A stretch of DNA of 64,000 bases from Rhodoferax bucti (GTDB taxonomy: Bacteria > Pseudomonadota > Gammaproteobacteria > Burkholderiales > Burkholderiaceae_C). This document shows, one piece after another, positions 25,931 through 34,493 of the stretch (position 1 is its first letter; every line of letters starts with the position of its first letter). The translations under genes and the position numbers were made by a program. A model generated the notes under the pieces. It was not told the DNA's origin. It was given only the letters and a program-made list of their open reading frames with translations, and searched no databases. The stretch spans positions 434,001-498,000 of the forward strand of contig NZ_VAHD01000001.1 in assembly GCF_005876985.1 (NCBI RefSeq), in the 5' to 3' direction.

Positions 25931-26599
25931 ATGCCCGACACCCTGCCCCTGAGCACCACGACCTGGTGGGTCATCACCCACATGGGTGCATCCAGCCTGC
26001 TACTGCCTGCGTTCGTGCTGGTGCTGGGTGGCATGTGGGAGAGTGGCGCACGCACCGTGGCCCGCGTATACCTGCTGCGCATGCTGGTGGCGGTGACGAT
26101 CACCGTCATCAGCAAGTGCTTGTTCTTCGGCTGGGGCATCGGCATTGCCGCACTGGACTTCACCGGCATCAGCGGCCACACGCTATTGGCCACCAGCATC
26201 CTGCCACTGTTGTTGCGCGGCATTCCGTGGCCGGCGCTGCAAGCCCGTGGCTGGGGCGCGGCGGCCGGCTGGGCGCTGGCCTTGGCGGTCGGTGTTTCCC
26301 GGGTGATAGTGAATGCCCACAGTGTGAGCGAAGTCGTTGCGGGCTGGCTACTGGGCGCCACCGTGAGCTGGCCCACCTTGCGCGCGCTGGGCAGCACGCA
26401 GCTGACACATTGGGCCAGCAAGCTCGCCCCGCTGGTGTTGCTGCTGGCGTTTCACACCGGCAGCGCGACCTACCTGCCCACCCACGACATTGAGGTTCGC
26501 CTCGCACTCTGGGTGTCCGGGCAAGGCAAACCGTTCATGCGCCATCACCTGCACAGCGGCCGGCCGGCCCTCCCGCCAGCCCTCAAAGCGGGGCCCTAG
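25931..26599 (+). CDS. PAP2-superfamily membrane phosphatase-like protein
   Basis: 222 residues with four to five membrane helices. Two of the three PAP2 motifs are visible: the ISGHT site (PSGH-like) near residue 79 and SRVIVNAHSVSEVVAGWLLG. The first motif (KxxxxxxRP) is missing; the matching place reads ISKCLFFGWG. Activity is therefore uncertain. Its stop codon shares CTAG with the stop of the convergent epimerase gene. Confidence 0.75.
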   Translation: MPDTLPLSTTTWWVITHMGASSLLLPAFVLVLGGMWESGARTVARVYLLRMLVAVTITVISKCLFFGWGIGIAALDFTGISGHTLLATSILPLLLRGIPWPALQARGWGAAAGWALALAVGVSRVIVNAHSVSEVVAGWLLGATVSWPTLRALGSTQLTHWASKLAPLVLLLAFHTGSATYLPTHDIEVRLALWVSGQGKPFMRHHLHSGRPALPPALKAGP

Positions 26600-27462
26600 G
26601 CCCACGCAGGGTTCAGCACCTCGTCCACCCCGTAGCGCGGCGCATAGCCCAGCAAGCGCGTCGCTTTGGCGTGCGAAATCAGGGGGGCGGTGCCTGCAAA
26701 GCCGGGGGCAAACTGGGTGACCTCCGGCCAGAACTCGGCCATCAGCGCACGGCCATCGCGGCCCGTCCAGTTGTGCGGGCCGGTGATGAAAAAGGCTTCG
26801 TGCTTGTGCTCCAGATCGACTTCCAGCGCCAGACAGTGCGCGGTAGCCACATCCCGTGCATCCACAAAGGTCCAGATGTTTTTGTACCAGTGGGGGTACT
26901 CCGCCACCAGCGTGCGGTAGAAGGGGCGCTGCGCTTCGTCCGGCAGCCATACCCAGGGCATGCGCAGGCAGACGGTGCGCATGCCATAGCGCTCGGTGTA
27001 GGTTTTGCAAATCTGCTCGCTCACCACTTTGCTCAGACCATACGGGTCCTGCGGGCGGGCCGGGTGGTCTTCATCCACCGGGATGTACAAAGGCGCCAAG
27101 CGGTGTGTCGCGAAGGCGAAGCCCATGGTCGACTCGCTGGAGGTGAACACCACTTTGGCAATGCCATGCTGGGCGGCGGATTCCAGCACGTTGAAAGTGC
27201 CGTTCACATTCACGTCAAACACCCGCTTGGCCGGATCGTTGAGCGGGTGCGGAATGCCCGCCACATGCACAACAGCGTCGTACCCGGCCATGGCCTGCAG
27301 CACCGCATCCAGCTGCAGCACGTCCACGGCATGGTGCGCCACGTCGCTGCGAGCGGGGGCCGCCAGATCCAGCACACCCACGGTGTACCCGTGCTGCACC
27401 AGATCGTCCACAATGTATTTGCCGACGGCACCTGTGCCGCCTGTAACCAGAATTTTTTTCAT
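26596..27462 (-). CDS. NAD-dependent epimerase/dehydratase family protein
   Basis: 288 residues of the extended SDR type. The nucleotide site is LVTGGTGAVGKYIV. The catalytic triad includes Ser in VVFTSSESTMGF and the YGLSK Tyr/Lys pair. The NVNGTFNVLESA helix and the RMPWVW segment also fit. The ATG at 27462 begins MKKILVTGG, right at the first strand, although no clear ribosome-binding site precedes it. Many such enzymes act on nucleotide sugars or uronates; no substrate is assigned. It diverges from the DUF2520 gene by 44 bp. Confidence 0.85.
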   Translation of the reverse strand: MKKILVTGGTGAVGKYIVDDLVQHGYTVGVLDLAAPARSDVAHHAVDVLQLDAVLQAMAGYDAVVHVAGIPHPLNDPAKRVFDVNVNGTFNVLESAAQHGIAKVVFTSSESTMGFAFATHRLAPLYIPVDEDHPARPQDPYGLSKVVSEQICKTYTERYGMRTVCLRMPWVWLPDEAQRPFYRTLVAEYPHWYKNIWTFVDARDVATAHCLALEVDLEHKHEAFFITGPHNWTGRDGRALMAEFWPEVTQFAPGFAGTAPLISHAKATRLLGYAPRYGVDEVLNPAWA

Positions 27463-27506
27463 GGCGCCATGGTAGCGGCGCCCACTGTTTCCGGAGTGAA
27501 GCGCGC

Positions 27507-28325
27507 GTGACAACCCTGAACCTGATTGGTGCCGGCCGGGTCGGCCGCACATTGGCCACCTTGTGGGCACGACATGGCGTGTTCGAGATTCAAGATGTGC
27601 TGGCCAGCCGCTTGGCGAGTGCCCGAGAAGCCTGTACCGCGATGGGCGCAGGCACAGCAGTAGGTAGCTTGCAGGCCATGCGCCCGGCCGATGTGTGGAT
27701 GGTGGCGGTGCAGGACGCCCGGATTGCGGAAGTCGCCCGTGCACTGGCTGCCACGCAAGCATCCGGGGCCACCCGCCCCATCGTCTTTCATTGCAGCGGC
27801 GCCCAGAACGCCGGCAGCTTGCAGCCCTTGGCCAACCTGGGCTGGCGCACGGCCAGCGCGCACTGCATCCTGAGTTTTACCCAGGTCGAGGCGGCGGTGC
27901 AACAATTTGCTGGCACGGCCTGTGCGCTCGAGGGCGATGCCACAGTATGCGCGGTGCTCGAGCCTGCTTTCCAAACCATTGGCGGCCAGTGCTTCCGGGT
28001 GGCCGGAGAAGACAAGGTGCTGTACCACGCTGCGGCGGTGTTTGCGACCAACTTTTTGCCTGTGCTGCAGTCAGTCGCAGAAGCGGCGTGGACCCGCACC
28101 GGTGTGCCCACGCACTTGCTGCCTCAACTGCGCGCCAACCTGCTGCGCAACGCGGTGGACAACATTACCCGCCTCGGGCCCGCCGGTGCCTTGACCGGAC
28201 CAGCAGCGCGGGGCGATGTAGCAGCCATTGAACGGCAGGCCGCCGTGGTGCAGGCGTGGGACGCACCCAGCGGCGAGGCCTACCAAGCCCTCAGTGCGCT
28301 GGCTTTGCGCCTGGCGGGGCACTAA
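27507..28325 (+). CDS. Rossmann-like and DUF2520 domain protein
   Basis: 272 residues. Residues 1-120 are a Rossmann-like domain with NLIGAGRVGRTLATLW and a VWMVAVQDARI strand. The second half is DUF2520: VLYHAAAVFATNFLPVL, LLRNAVDNITRLGPAGALTGPAARGD. The layout resembles ProC and 6-phosphogluconate dehydrogenase relatives, so an NAD(P)-dependent role is likely, but no substrate is known to me. GTG start at 27507 with GGAG 10 bp upstream. The last 4 bp overlap the convergent exoD gene. Confidence 0.85.
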   Translation: MTTLNLIGAGRVGRTLATLWARHGVFEIQDVLASRLASAREACTAMGAGTAVGSLQAMRPADVWMVAVQDARIAEVARALAATQASGATRPIVFHCSGAQNAGSLQPLANLGWRTASAHCILSFTQVEAAVQQFAGTACALEGDATVCAVLEPAFQTIGGQCFRVAGEDKVLYHAAAVFATNFLPVLQSVAEAAWTRTGVPTHLLPQLRANLLRNAVDNITRLGPAGALTGPAARGDVAAIERQAAVVQAWDAPSGEAYQALSALALRLAGH

Positions 28326-28933
28326 ACCGGCAGGGCGCTGCCCCACCACGCAGGCAACACCTGCCACAGGCCACCTGCCAGCATGGCCATGGCCCCCAGC
28401 AACGCAAGCCCCACTGCCGCACCGGCCAACAGCGCCAGGCCGTCTTCAAACACCCACCCCAGCCCGATCAACAGCAGGGCAATGGCCGGCACGATATTGC
28501 CCAAGGGAATGGGCAAAAAAATCAGCACAGCCATCAAGGCCACCAATGGCGCCAGCCACACCCGGTGCCGCGCCTGCACCCACCAAGCCATGCGCGGGCG
28601 CAGGGCCCGCGAGGCTTGCTCATACATCCAGGCCAAGGCATTCAGGGCGCGGCGCGCCATGGGCGCCGACAACATGAAACGCCCCACGCGCCGGGGCATG
28701 ACCACGCGGGGAAAGTAGCGCCAGATCATCCAGGCCAGCGCGAGCAGGCCCACCGACATCAAAGACCCCGCACCGGGCACGGGGAGCAGGCAAGGCACGG
28801 TCAGGACCACCAGCAGGCCGCCGGCCCCCGAGGAGCCATGCAAGCGAAACAGCTGCTGCAGGCTCATGGGCACGTCGGGCAAGGCCTGCGCGGCCGCCCG
28901 GAGGCGCTCGGCCTGGGTGCGGGCCACGCTCAT
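28322..28933 (-). CDS. ExoD-family membrane protein
   Basis: 203 residues. It starts MSVARTQAERLRAAAQALPD and carries ExoD-family segments: LFRLHGSSGAGGLLVVLTVPCLLPVPGAG, a LPRRV-like FPRVVMPRRVGRF, and LIFLPIPLGNIVPAIALLLIGLG. Four membrane helices are visible. ExoD proteins are linked to exopolysaccharide synthesis in rhizobia, mechanism unclear. The start codon overlaps the stop of the TerC/Alx gene (ATGA), so it is translated from the riboswitch-controlled mRNA. This suggests a role linked to manganese or envelope stress. Confidence 0.82.
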   Translation of the reverse strand: MSVARTQAERLRAAAQALPDVPMSLQQLFRLHGSSGAGGLLVVLTVPCLLPVPGAGSLMSVGLLALAWMIWRYFPRVVMPRRVGRFMLSAPMARRALNALAWMYEQASRALRPRMAWWVQARHRVWLAPLVALMAVLIFLPIPLGNIVPAIALLLIGLGWVFEDGLALLAGAAVGLALLGAMAMLAGGLWQVLPAWWGSALPV

Positions 28934-29889
28934 GTGGCTTCCGGTGACTTGGCCGTGCGGACGCTCAACCACATGGTGGCCGCCAGAATGCCCACCACCA
29001 CGCCCAGGGACACGCCCACCGGGATTTTGTAAATGTCGATCAGGCACATCTTGGATCCGATGAACACCAGAATCACCGCCAAGCCGTAGTTGAGCAAGTG
29101 GAACTTGTTGGCCACTGCCGCCAGCAGGAAGTACATGGCACGCAGGCCCAGGATGGCAAACACGTTGCTGGTCAGCACGATGAAGGGGTCGCTGGTGATG
29201 GCAAAGATCGCGGGGATGGAGTCCACCGCAAAAATCACGTCGGTCAGGGCCACCAGGCAGATCACCATGAACAAGGGGGTAGCGATTTTTTTGCCGTTTT
29301 CCACGGTCCAGAATTTCTCACCATCGAACTGCTTGCTCACAGGCAGCACCTTGCGCAAGAGCTTGAGAGCGGGGTTGTCGTCCAGGCTGGGCTCCTGGCC
29401 CGCGGCCCACCACATCTTCACACCGGTGAGGATCAAGAAGGCGCCGAACACATACAAAATCCAGTGGAACTCGGCCAGCAACCAGCCGCCCACCAGAATC
29501 ATGAGCGAGCGCAGCACGATGGCCCCGATGATGCCGATCATCAGCACCCGCTTCTGGTAGTGCGTGGGCACCGCGAAGTAGGTGAATATCAGCAGGAAGA
29601 CAAAGATGTTGTCCACCGCCAGCGACTTCTCGATGAGGTAGCCGGTGAGGAATTCGAGCGACTTGGTGTTCGCGATCTCGGTCGAGCCGGTGCTGTCTTT
29701 GACCGCCCACCAGAACAAGCCGTTGAACAAAAAGCTCAAGGCAATCCAGACCAGCGACCAGTTGAGCGCCTCTTTGACGCCGATGTCGTGCGAGCCCTGT
29801 TTTTTGAGGACCACGAAGTCGATGAACAGCGACACCAGAACGATGCCGATGAAAGTGGCCCATAGCCACAGCGGTGCAATTGTTTGCAT
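28930..29889 (-). CDS. alx: TerC/Alx-family manganese exporter
   Basis: 319 residues with nine or so membrane helices. TerC family marks: DFVVLKKQGSHDIGVKEALNWS, YLIEKSLAVDNIFVF with the conserved acidic residues, TPLFMVICLVALTDVIFAVDSIPAIFAITSDPFIVLTSNVFAILGLRAMYFLL. Length and motifs fit Alx. A yybP-ykoY manganese riboswitch lies directly upstream, so expression should rise with manganese (or alkaline pH, as for E. coli alx). The start ATG at 29889 sits just after the complementary arm of the switch. exoD follows with a 4-bp overlap. Confidence 0.92.
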   Translation of the reverse strand: MQTIAPLWLWATFIGIVLVSLFIDFVVLKKQGSHDIGVKEALNWSLVWIALSFLFNGLFWWAVKDSTGSTEIANTKSLEFLTGYLIEKSLAVDNIFVFLLIFTYFAVPTHYQKRVLMIGIIGAIVLRSLMILVGGWLLAEFHWILYVFGAFLILTGVKMWWAAGQEPSLDDNPALKLLRKVLPVSKQFDGEKFWTVENGKKIATPLFMVICLVALTDVIFAVDSIPAIFAITSDPFIVLTSNVFAILGLRAMYFLLAAVANKFHLLNYGLAVILVFIGSKMCLIDIYKIPVGVSLGVVVGILAATMWLSVRTAKSPEAT

Positions 29890-29891
29890 AT

Positions 29892-30055
29892 GCAAGACCC
29901 AGAAAATGGTTGAAACATTCCCTGTAGGTCTTGCGGGAGAGCGCACTGGTGGCGCCTCTGCATGTTCCGGCCGGGGCAATGAAAACCACCCGCGACGTAC
30001 TGACGAAACATGCAAACCCGGCACCTGCGCGCCGGGCTTGCTACTCCCCTAAAGG
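29892..30055 (-). ncRNA. yybP-ykoY manganese riboswitch upstream of alx
   Basis: Reading the minus strand 5' to 3': AGGGGAGTAGC (30050-30040), CGTCAGTACG (30005-29996), then GCAAGACCTACAGGGAATG (29934-29916). These blocks in this order are the conserved parts of the yybP-ykoY family, seen in E. coli alx. GCAAGACC (29934-29927) is complementary to GGTCTTGC (29899-29892), which ends just before the ATG, giving a likely on/off helix. Boundaries are approximate. Confidence 0.9.
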
Positions 30056-30117
30056 TGGGCGGATCATGACAGAAAAAATGAAATTCCATCAGTAGGCCTG
30101 CTTTCCCCGGGGACATT

Positions 30118-30170
30118 AGCTATCAAATAGATAGCTTCTTGCGCATATTCCACGGGCGCCAGAGGCCTAT
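30118..30170. repeat. Interspersed GCTAY-N7-ATAGC repeat, copy at 30.1 kb
   Basis: GCTAT, CAAATAG, ATAGC, TTCTTGCGCATATTCCACGG, GCGCCAGAGGCC. It lies between alx and the PAP2 gene. The PAP2 stop codon (30169-30167) is at its edge. Confidence 0.85.
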
Positions 30171-30988
30171 TTCTTTAAGAACCGTGTCTGCAACAGACGC
30201 CAGAGGTAGGCCAGCAAACTGAGTACCGCCACCACCGCCAGCACCATTTGCGCCGGGTGGTTTTCCGCAAAGTCCAGCTCCTCGGTCAGCAGGTGGTACA
30301 CGGACAAGGCCACCAGCACCGCCGCTATGCGCAAGCCCCATGCGGAGGGCGCAAACTGCTTTTCAGGCAAACGTATCCAGACCTGGTGCCCCAACAAACC
30401 GGAGAGCAACCCCAGGCTCGCCCCCACGGCCACATCACCGGGCCAGTGCGCGCCCACTGCGATGCGGGACAGGCCGGTACCCGCCGCCAGCACCAGCAGC
30501 CACCAGTGACGCCGGCGCTGGGCCACGGTAAGCGCAAAGTAGATGCCGGACGCCACCGCAAACGCCGTCAGCGTATGGCCGGAGGGCATGGACACGTTGT
30601 GCAGCAACTCGCCCACTACCCGCATCTGCGCGTTGTCCACCACCGCAGCAGGGCGCGGGCTCTCGATGAAAAACTTGCCGGTGCGCGCAAACAGCACCGC
30701 AAAGGGCGCGGCACACAGCCAGGCCACCATCAGCCGGGGCGCCAGCACCAGCAAAGGCGCGGTCACGGCCAGCAAGCCCCAGCCATTGCCCAGGAGCGAC
30801 AAACCGGTCCAGAACTCCGCCGCCACCGGCGCGCACCACTGGTTGATGACCAGGAACATACCCGGCTCCCACACCTGCAACCACAGCGGGGCGCCGAGCA
30901 CAAAAATCACCAGCGGCCACCACCAACTGCGGGCGGACACCGGGCTGGCAAGGGCGTGGGGCGTGGTCGGGGCAGGCAACATGGGCAT
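30167..30988 (-). CDS. PAP2-family lipid phosphatase
   Basis: 273 residues, about six membrane helices. All three PAP2 motifs are intact: KFFIESPRP, MPSGHT and SRIAVGAHWPGDV. Such enzymes remove phosphate from lipid carriers such as undecaprenyl diphosphate on the periplasmic side. It starts 6 bp after the stop of a GT39 glycosyltransferase gene that uses lipid-linked sugars, so recycling of the carrier is a sensible role. Its stop codon lies in the edge of an interspersed repeat. Confidence 0.88.
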   Translation of the reverse strand: MPMLPAPTTPHALASPVSARSWWWPLVIFVLGAPLWLQVWEPGMFLVINQWCAPVAAEFWTGLSLLGNGWGLLAVTAPLLVLAPRLMVAWLCAAPFAVLFARTGKFFIESPRPAAVVDNAQMRVVGELLHNVSMPSGHTLTAFAVASGIYFALTVAQRRRHWWLLVLAAGTGLSRIAVGAHWPGDVAVGASLGLLSGLLGHQVWIRLPEKQFAPSAWGLRIAAVLVALSVYHLLTEELDFAENHPAQMVLAVVAVLSLLAYLWRLLQTRFLKK

Positions 30989-30994
30989 GGGGAT

Positions 30995-32509
30995 TCAGAA
31001 GGTGGGCGCGAGTGTAAGCCGTGGCTGCGGCGTGGCGCCGGACCAGCCCCGGCAATCGTAAAAGCGGAAGCTCGCCAGCGGCAGGCCCCAGTGCTGCACC
31101 GGCAGGCTCTCCAGCAAGGTGCAGGACGCAAAGCCATGGGCACCGAGCGGCGGGTCATACGCCATGTGCGACCAGTCCACCAGCAAAGCGCCCTCACCTG
31201 CCGGCACCTCCCCCGCCCAGAGCTTGAATTGCGAGTCGCCATCTTCCAGCACCACCACCGGCAAGGACCGTGCGTACCAGCCCAAGCGGCTGCCCAGCGT
31301 CCAGTTCTGCACGGCAACGCGGAGTAAACCACGTTGCTGCGCGAGCGTGTGGGCACGGGCGCCGGCCACGTCCCAGCCGTGCAAATCCGCAAACGGGTTG
31401 GGCTGCGGGGCCACGGCAGCGTCGCTGCCCGGCACCACCGGCCAACCGGCTGTGCTCATCAGCCCCAGCAGCCCCGCGCACACCAGTGCCTGCAGCGCTG
31501 CCACCGCGACCAGCCACCCGCGCGCCGCACCGCGCCATAGCCGCGCCACACCCAGACCGGCCAGGGGCGCCAGCGCCACCCAGGACGGCGCCGTCCAGTG
31601 CGGCAACGCCGTACCACCGCCGGACATGTAGGTGAAGATCGCAAAGGGAATCACAAACAGCCAGACCAAGGGGCGCAAAGCGACGGGCGCGCTGCGCCAA
31701 CCCGGCACCGCACACAGCAACAGCGGGCCAAAGACCACCAGCTGCGTCAACAGAAAGCGCCCCACATGCGCGGCTTGCCACACACTGCCCTTGCCGTGGG
31801 CCAACTGGTAGGTGAACGATATCCAGTGATTTTGCGCATTCCACACCAGCACCGGCGCAATCAGCACTGCGGCCAGACCCACGCCACCCCAGAGTGCCGG
31901 CAAGCGCAGCACCCGCCAGCCCTGTGCACCCACGATGCAGACAGCCACAGCCACTGCGGTGAACACGGCGGTGTATTTCGCCAAACCCGACAGGCCCAGC
32001 AGCACGCCCATGACCAGCCAAGGCGCGGTGCGCGTAGTGGCGCCGGGCTGCATCAGGGTCCAGGTCTGGTGCATCAAGGCGACCGTCAATGCCATCAACA
32101 AGGTGTCGGGCAACAAGCCGATACCCAGGATGTGCAGCAAGGGCGCCAGCGCCAGCGCCATCACGGCGGCCAACGCAGCCTGGGGTGCCAAGGGCCGTCC
32201 GGCCAGCAGGCGCAGGGTGAGCCGGTGCACGCCCCACACGGTGAGCAGCCAGCACAAGCCCGGCACCAGCCGCAGCACGGCCACCGGCGCATCCAGGGCC
32301 ACCAGCGGAATTTGCACCCAGCCCACCAGGGGCGGGTGGTCAAAGTAACTCAGGGCCGGGTGGGCGGCGTAGAGCAGGTAGTGCGCCTCGTCCACCGACA
32401 GGCCCAGCACCGCGCCCAGCACCGCGTGCAACACAAACAGCCACAGCAGCACCCGGTAAGACACCGTGTGCGCATCGGCGGGAGAGCGGGACGGGAACAA
32501 AACTTGCAA
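30995..32509 (-). CDS. GT39-family (ArnT/PMT-like) membrane glycosyltransferase
   Basis: About 504 residues with roughly ten membrane helices. The first periplasmic loop has the catalytic acidic DEAHYLLYAAHPALSYFDHPPLVGW, typical of PMT_2 / ArnT-like transferases using polyprenyl-phosphate sugars. A C-terminal periplasmic domain of about 100 residues follows. The acceptor may be lipid A or a glycan; it cannot be told. The start is uncertain: TTG at 32509, or GTG at 32464 just before the first helix; neither has a good ribosome-binding site. The PAP2 gene follows by 6 bp. Confidence 0.82.
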   Translation of the reverse strand: MQVLFPSRSPADAHTVSYRVLLWLFVLHAVLGAVLGLSVDEAHYLLYAAHPALSYFDHPPLVGWVQIPLVALDAPVAVLRLVPGLCWLLTVWGVHRLTLRLLAGRPLAPQAALAAVMALALAPLLHILGIGLLPDTLLMALTVALMHQTWTLMQPGATTRTAPWLVMGVLLGLSGLAKYTAVFTAVAVAVCIVGAQGWRVLRLPALWGGVGLAAVLIAPVLVWNAQNHWISFTYQLAHGKGSVWQAAHVGRFLLTQLVVFGPLLLCAVPGWRSAPVALRPLVWLFVIPFAIFTYMSGGGTALPHWTAPSWVALAPLAGLGVARLWRGAARGWLVAVAALQALVCAGLLGLMSTAGWPVVPGSDAAVAPQPNPFADLHGWDVAGARAHTLAQQRGLLRVAVQNWTLGSRLGWYARSLPVVVLEDGDSQFKLWAGEVPAGEGALLVDWSHMAYDPPLGAHGFASCTLLESLPVQHWGLPLASFRFYDCRGWSGATPQPRLTLAPTF

Positions 32510-32582
32510 GGGACGAGTCGGAGGAAAATGGCAATCCCGCAGTCTAATCTGCGCGCCCTATCTCCACACCCCAAGGAAGACC

Positions 32583-32774
32583 ATGCCCACCTACCATGTT
32601 GAAATGTTTGAAGGCCGCTCCCCCGAGCAAAAGAAGCAGCTGGTGGAAGAAGTGACCCGCGTTACCGCCGAAACCCTGGGCTGCTCGCCCGAGGCGGTGG
32701 ACATCATCATCACCGAAGTCAAACGCGAAAACTGGTCCACCGGCGGCAAGCTCTGGTCCGAGCCGCGCGCATAA
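32583..32774 (+). CDS. 4-oxalocrotonate tautomerase-like protein
   Basis: 63 residues, the normal size. MPTYHVEMFEGRSPEQKKQL gives Pro as the first residue after Met removal, the catalytic base of this family. VTAETLGCSPEAVDIIITEV and ENWSTGGKLWSE match the rest. These enzymes act as hexamers and shift keto-enol forms of small acids; no catabolic operon is nearby, so the substrate is unknown. It diverges from the GT39 gene. Confidence 0.88.
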   Translation: MPTYHVEMFEGRSPEQKKQLVEEVTRVTAETLGCSPEAVDIIITEVKRENWSTGGKLWSEPRA

Positions 32775-32828
32775 GCTCAGAGCGTTTTCGCATTTCTCGC
32801 CACCCCCCCTGCGGAGTAAACTGTTTCC

Positions 32829-33707
32829 ATGTGCCAATTGCTTGGAATGAACAGCCATTTGCCGGCCAGCCTGACGCTGAGTTTTACCGGTTTTTCGCAG
32901 CGCGGCGGCTGCACCGACCACCATGCGGACGGCTGGGGCATTGCCTTCTTCGAGAGTGAGGGCGACCTTCCGGGCAAAGCAGCACGGCACTTTGTGGACA
33001 AGGAGAGCGCCTCGACCTCGCCGATTGCGGCCATGCTCAAGAGCTACCCGATCAAGAGCCATAACGTAGTGGCGCATGTGCGCAAGGCCACGGTAGGCGC
33101 CGTCACACTGGAAAACTGCCACCCCTTTACCCGCGAGCTGTGGGGCCGCTACTGGGTGTTTGCCCACAACGGCGACCTGAAAGAGTTCAACCCGCCGCTG
33201 CACGGCAGCTTCAAGCCCGTGGGCAACACCGACAGCGAGTTGGCGTTTTGCTGGCTGCTGCAGGAGCTCAACAAGTCTCACGCCTCGGTACCCTCGGTGG
33301 AGGAGCTGACCTGCACCCTGACCGAGCTGGTGCCCCAAATTGCCAAGCACGGCACCTTCAATTTCTTGATGAGCAACGGCCAGGCTTTGTGGGCCCACGC
33401 CAGCACCAAGCTCTGCTATGTGCTGCGCCAACACCCCTTCCCGGAAGTGCAGCTCAAGGACGAAGACATCACGGTGGATTTGTCGAACCTGAACGGCCCC
33501 GAAGACCGGCAGGTGATTGTGGTGACCGAACCTCTCACCACCAACGAACCATGGGTTGCCATGGAGTCCGGCGAGCTGCAGGCCTTTGTCGATGGCCGCC
33601 CGCTCACCCGCGCCCTGTGCAAGGCCACCTTGACGGCAGCCGCCGCTGCAGCGGCTGCTCAGCGGGAAGCTGAAGAGGCCGCCAAGGCCGCAGCCCTGGC
33701 CGGTTAA
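32829..33707 (+). CDS. Class II glutamine amidotransferase (YafJ-like)
   Basis: 292 residues. The chain starts MCQLLGMNS, so Cys2 becomes the N-terminal catalytic nucleophile. Further GATase-II marks: HHADGWGIAFFE, VVAHVRKATVGAVTLENCHPF, WVFAHNGDL and GNTDSELAFCWLL. No synthase domain is attached, as in the YafJ group, whose substrate is unclear. The C-terminal about 25 residues are an alanine-rich charged helix (TAAAAAAAAQREAEEAAKAA), absent from many relatives in my memory. Confidence 0.9.
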   Translation: MCQLLGMNSHLPASLTLSFTGFSQRGGCTDHHADGWGIAFFESEGDLPGKAARHFVDKESASTSPIAAMLKSYPIKSHNVVAHVRKATVGAVTLENCHPFTRELWGRYWVFAHNGDLKEFNPPLHGSFKPVGNTDSELAFCWLLQELNKSHASVPSVEELTCTLTELVPQIAKHGTFNFLMSNGQALWAHASTKLCYVLRQHPFPEVQLKDEDITVDLSNLNGPEDRQVIVVTEPLTTNEPWVAMESGELQAFVDGRPLTRALCKATLTAAAAAAAAQREAEEAAKAAALAG

Positions 33708-33752
33708 GCCCCCACGCACCGCCTCAGTGCGGGGCGCGACCTCACTGCCCTT
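33708..33752. repeat. Possible fragment of the GC-rich repeat family
   Basis: AAGCCCCCACGCACCGCC, then GTGCGGGGCGCGACCTCACT, then GCCC. The order GCCCCCACGC ... CTCACTGCCC resembles the copies at 19.8 kb and 44.6 kb, but only in part. It sits between two convergent genes. Confidence 0.4.
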
Positions 33753-33753
33753 T

Positions 33754-34323
33754 TCAGAGCTTGCAGCCGAACTGGCCCTTCTTGGTGTTCTCGAAATAGC
33801 TCAAGTCACCCTTGCACTCCGGCTTGGCAGCGGGCAATGCCGTACCCGGCTTGGCGGCACAGGTAAAGGCGCCGGTCTTGGCGTTGAACTTGCCAGAGAG
33901 CTTCCAGGGCTTTTCGCACACATCACCAGGCTTGGCGGGTGCGGCTGGAGCTGCCGCTTTGGCCGCGCCGGTCACGGTGATGTCGACGGCGCGCTCAGGG
34001 CCACCGCAGTTGGGGTGGTTCTGCACATTTTTGCCGCCCAAGGTCACGTGGTAGCTGCCGGGCTTGTCGTAGGTGCGCGTCACCACCAAAGGCACAGGGG
34101 TACTCACATCGCTCACCGCGTCTTTGAAGGTGCCATCGCCAAAGCCCACCACGAAGCCGCAGTAGTTGGCATTGATCACGTCGATATTGGCGGTGATGGT
34201 GACAGGCTCACCCACCTTGACGTTGGTGCTGGAAGCCGTGATGGTGCCCAGCACCTGGGCTTGAGCGGCGGTGGCCAGCAAAGCGGCAGCGGTCGCTGCG
34301 AAGAGGGAAGTACGAAGTTTCAT
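33754..34323 (-). CDS. Secreted protein with PKD-like domain
   Basis: 189 residues. A signal peptide (MKLRTSLFAATAAALLATAAQA) is cleaved after AQA near residue 22. Residues about 23-115 look like an immunoglobulin/PKD-type domain: VKVGEPVTITANID, VGFGDGTFKDA, TRTYDKPGSYHVTLGGKN. An Ala/Pro linker follows, then a Cys-containing tail (VCEKPWKLSGKFNAKTG, ECKGDLSYFENTKKG). Six cysteines in the mature part suggest disulfides. It is likely periplasmic; function unknown. It is a separate unit with its own 170-bp upstream gap. Confidence 0.82.
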   Translation of the reverse strand: MKLRTSLFAATAAALLATAAQAQVLGTITASSTNVKVGEPVTITANIDVINANYCGFVVGFGDGTFKDAVSDVSTPVPLVVTRTYDKPGSYHVTLGGKNVQNHPNCGGPERAVDITVTGAAKAAAPAAPAKPGDVCEKPWKLSGKFNAKTGAFTCAAKPGTALPAAKPECKGDLSYFENTKKGQFGCKL

Positions 34324-34493
34324 AGCAAGTCATCTCCAGTAGGCATGCCGCTGCGCCAGCGCTGGCCGCGGACCATGTGAACCGGATTTTGCGCCTTGCG
34401 ACGCAGCTTGCCCCGTGGCCAGATCAAGCCGGGGCACAAAAAAGACCCCAAGCGTGAAGAATTGCCGGCCCCCTCACTCGGGGACTACCTACC

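Noticed and set aside
34290..34325. Repeat copy at the start of the secreted PKD-like gene (TTTCATAGCAAGT)
   Set aside because: Only ATAGC matches; the upstream block and arm do not fit.
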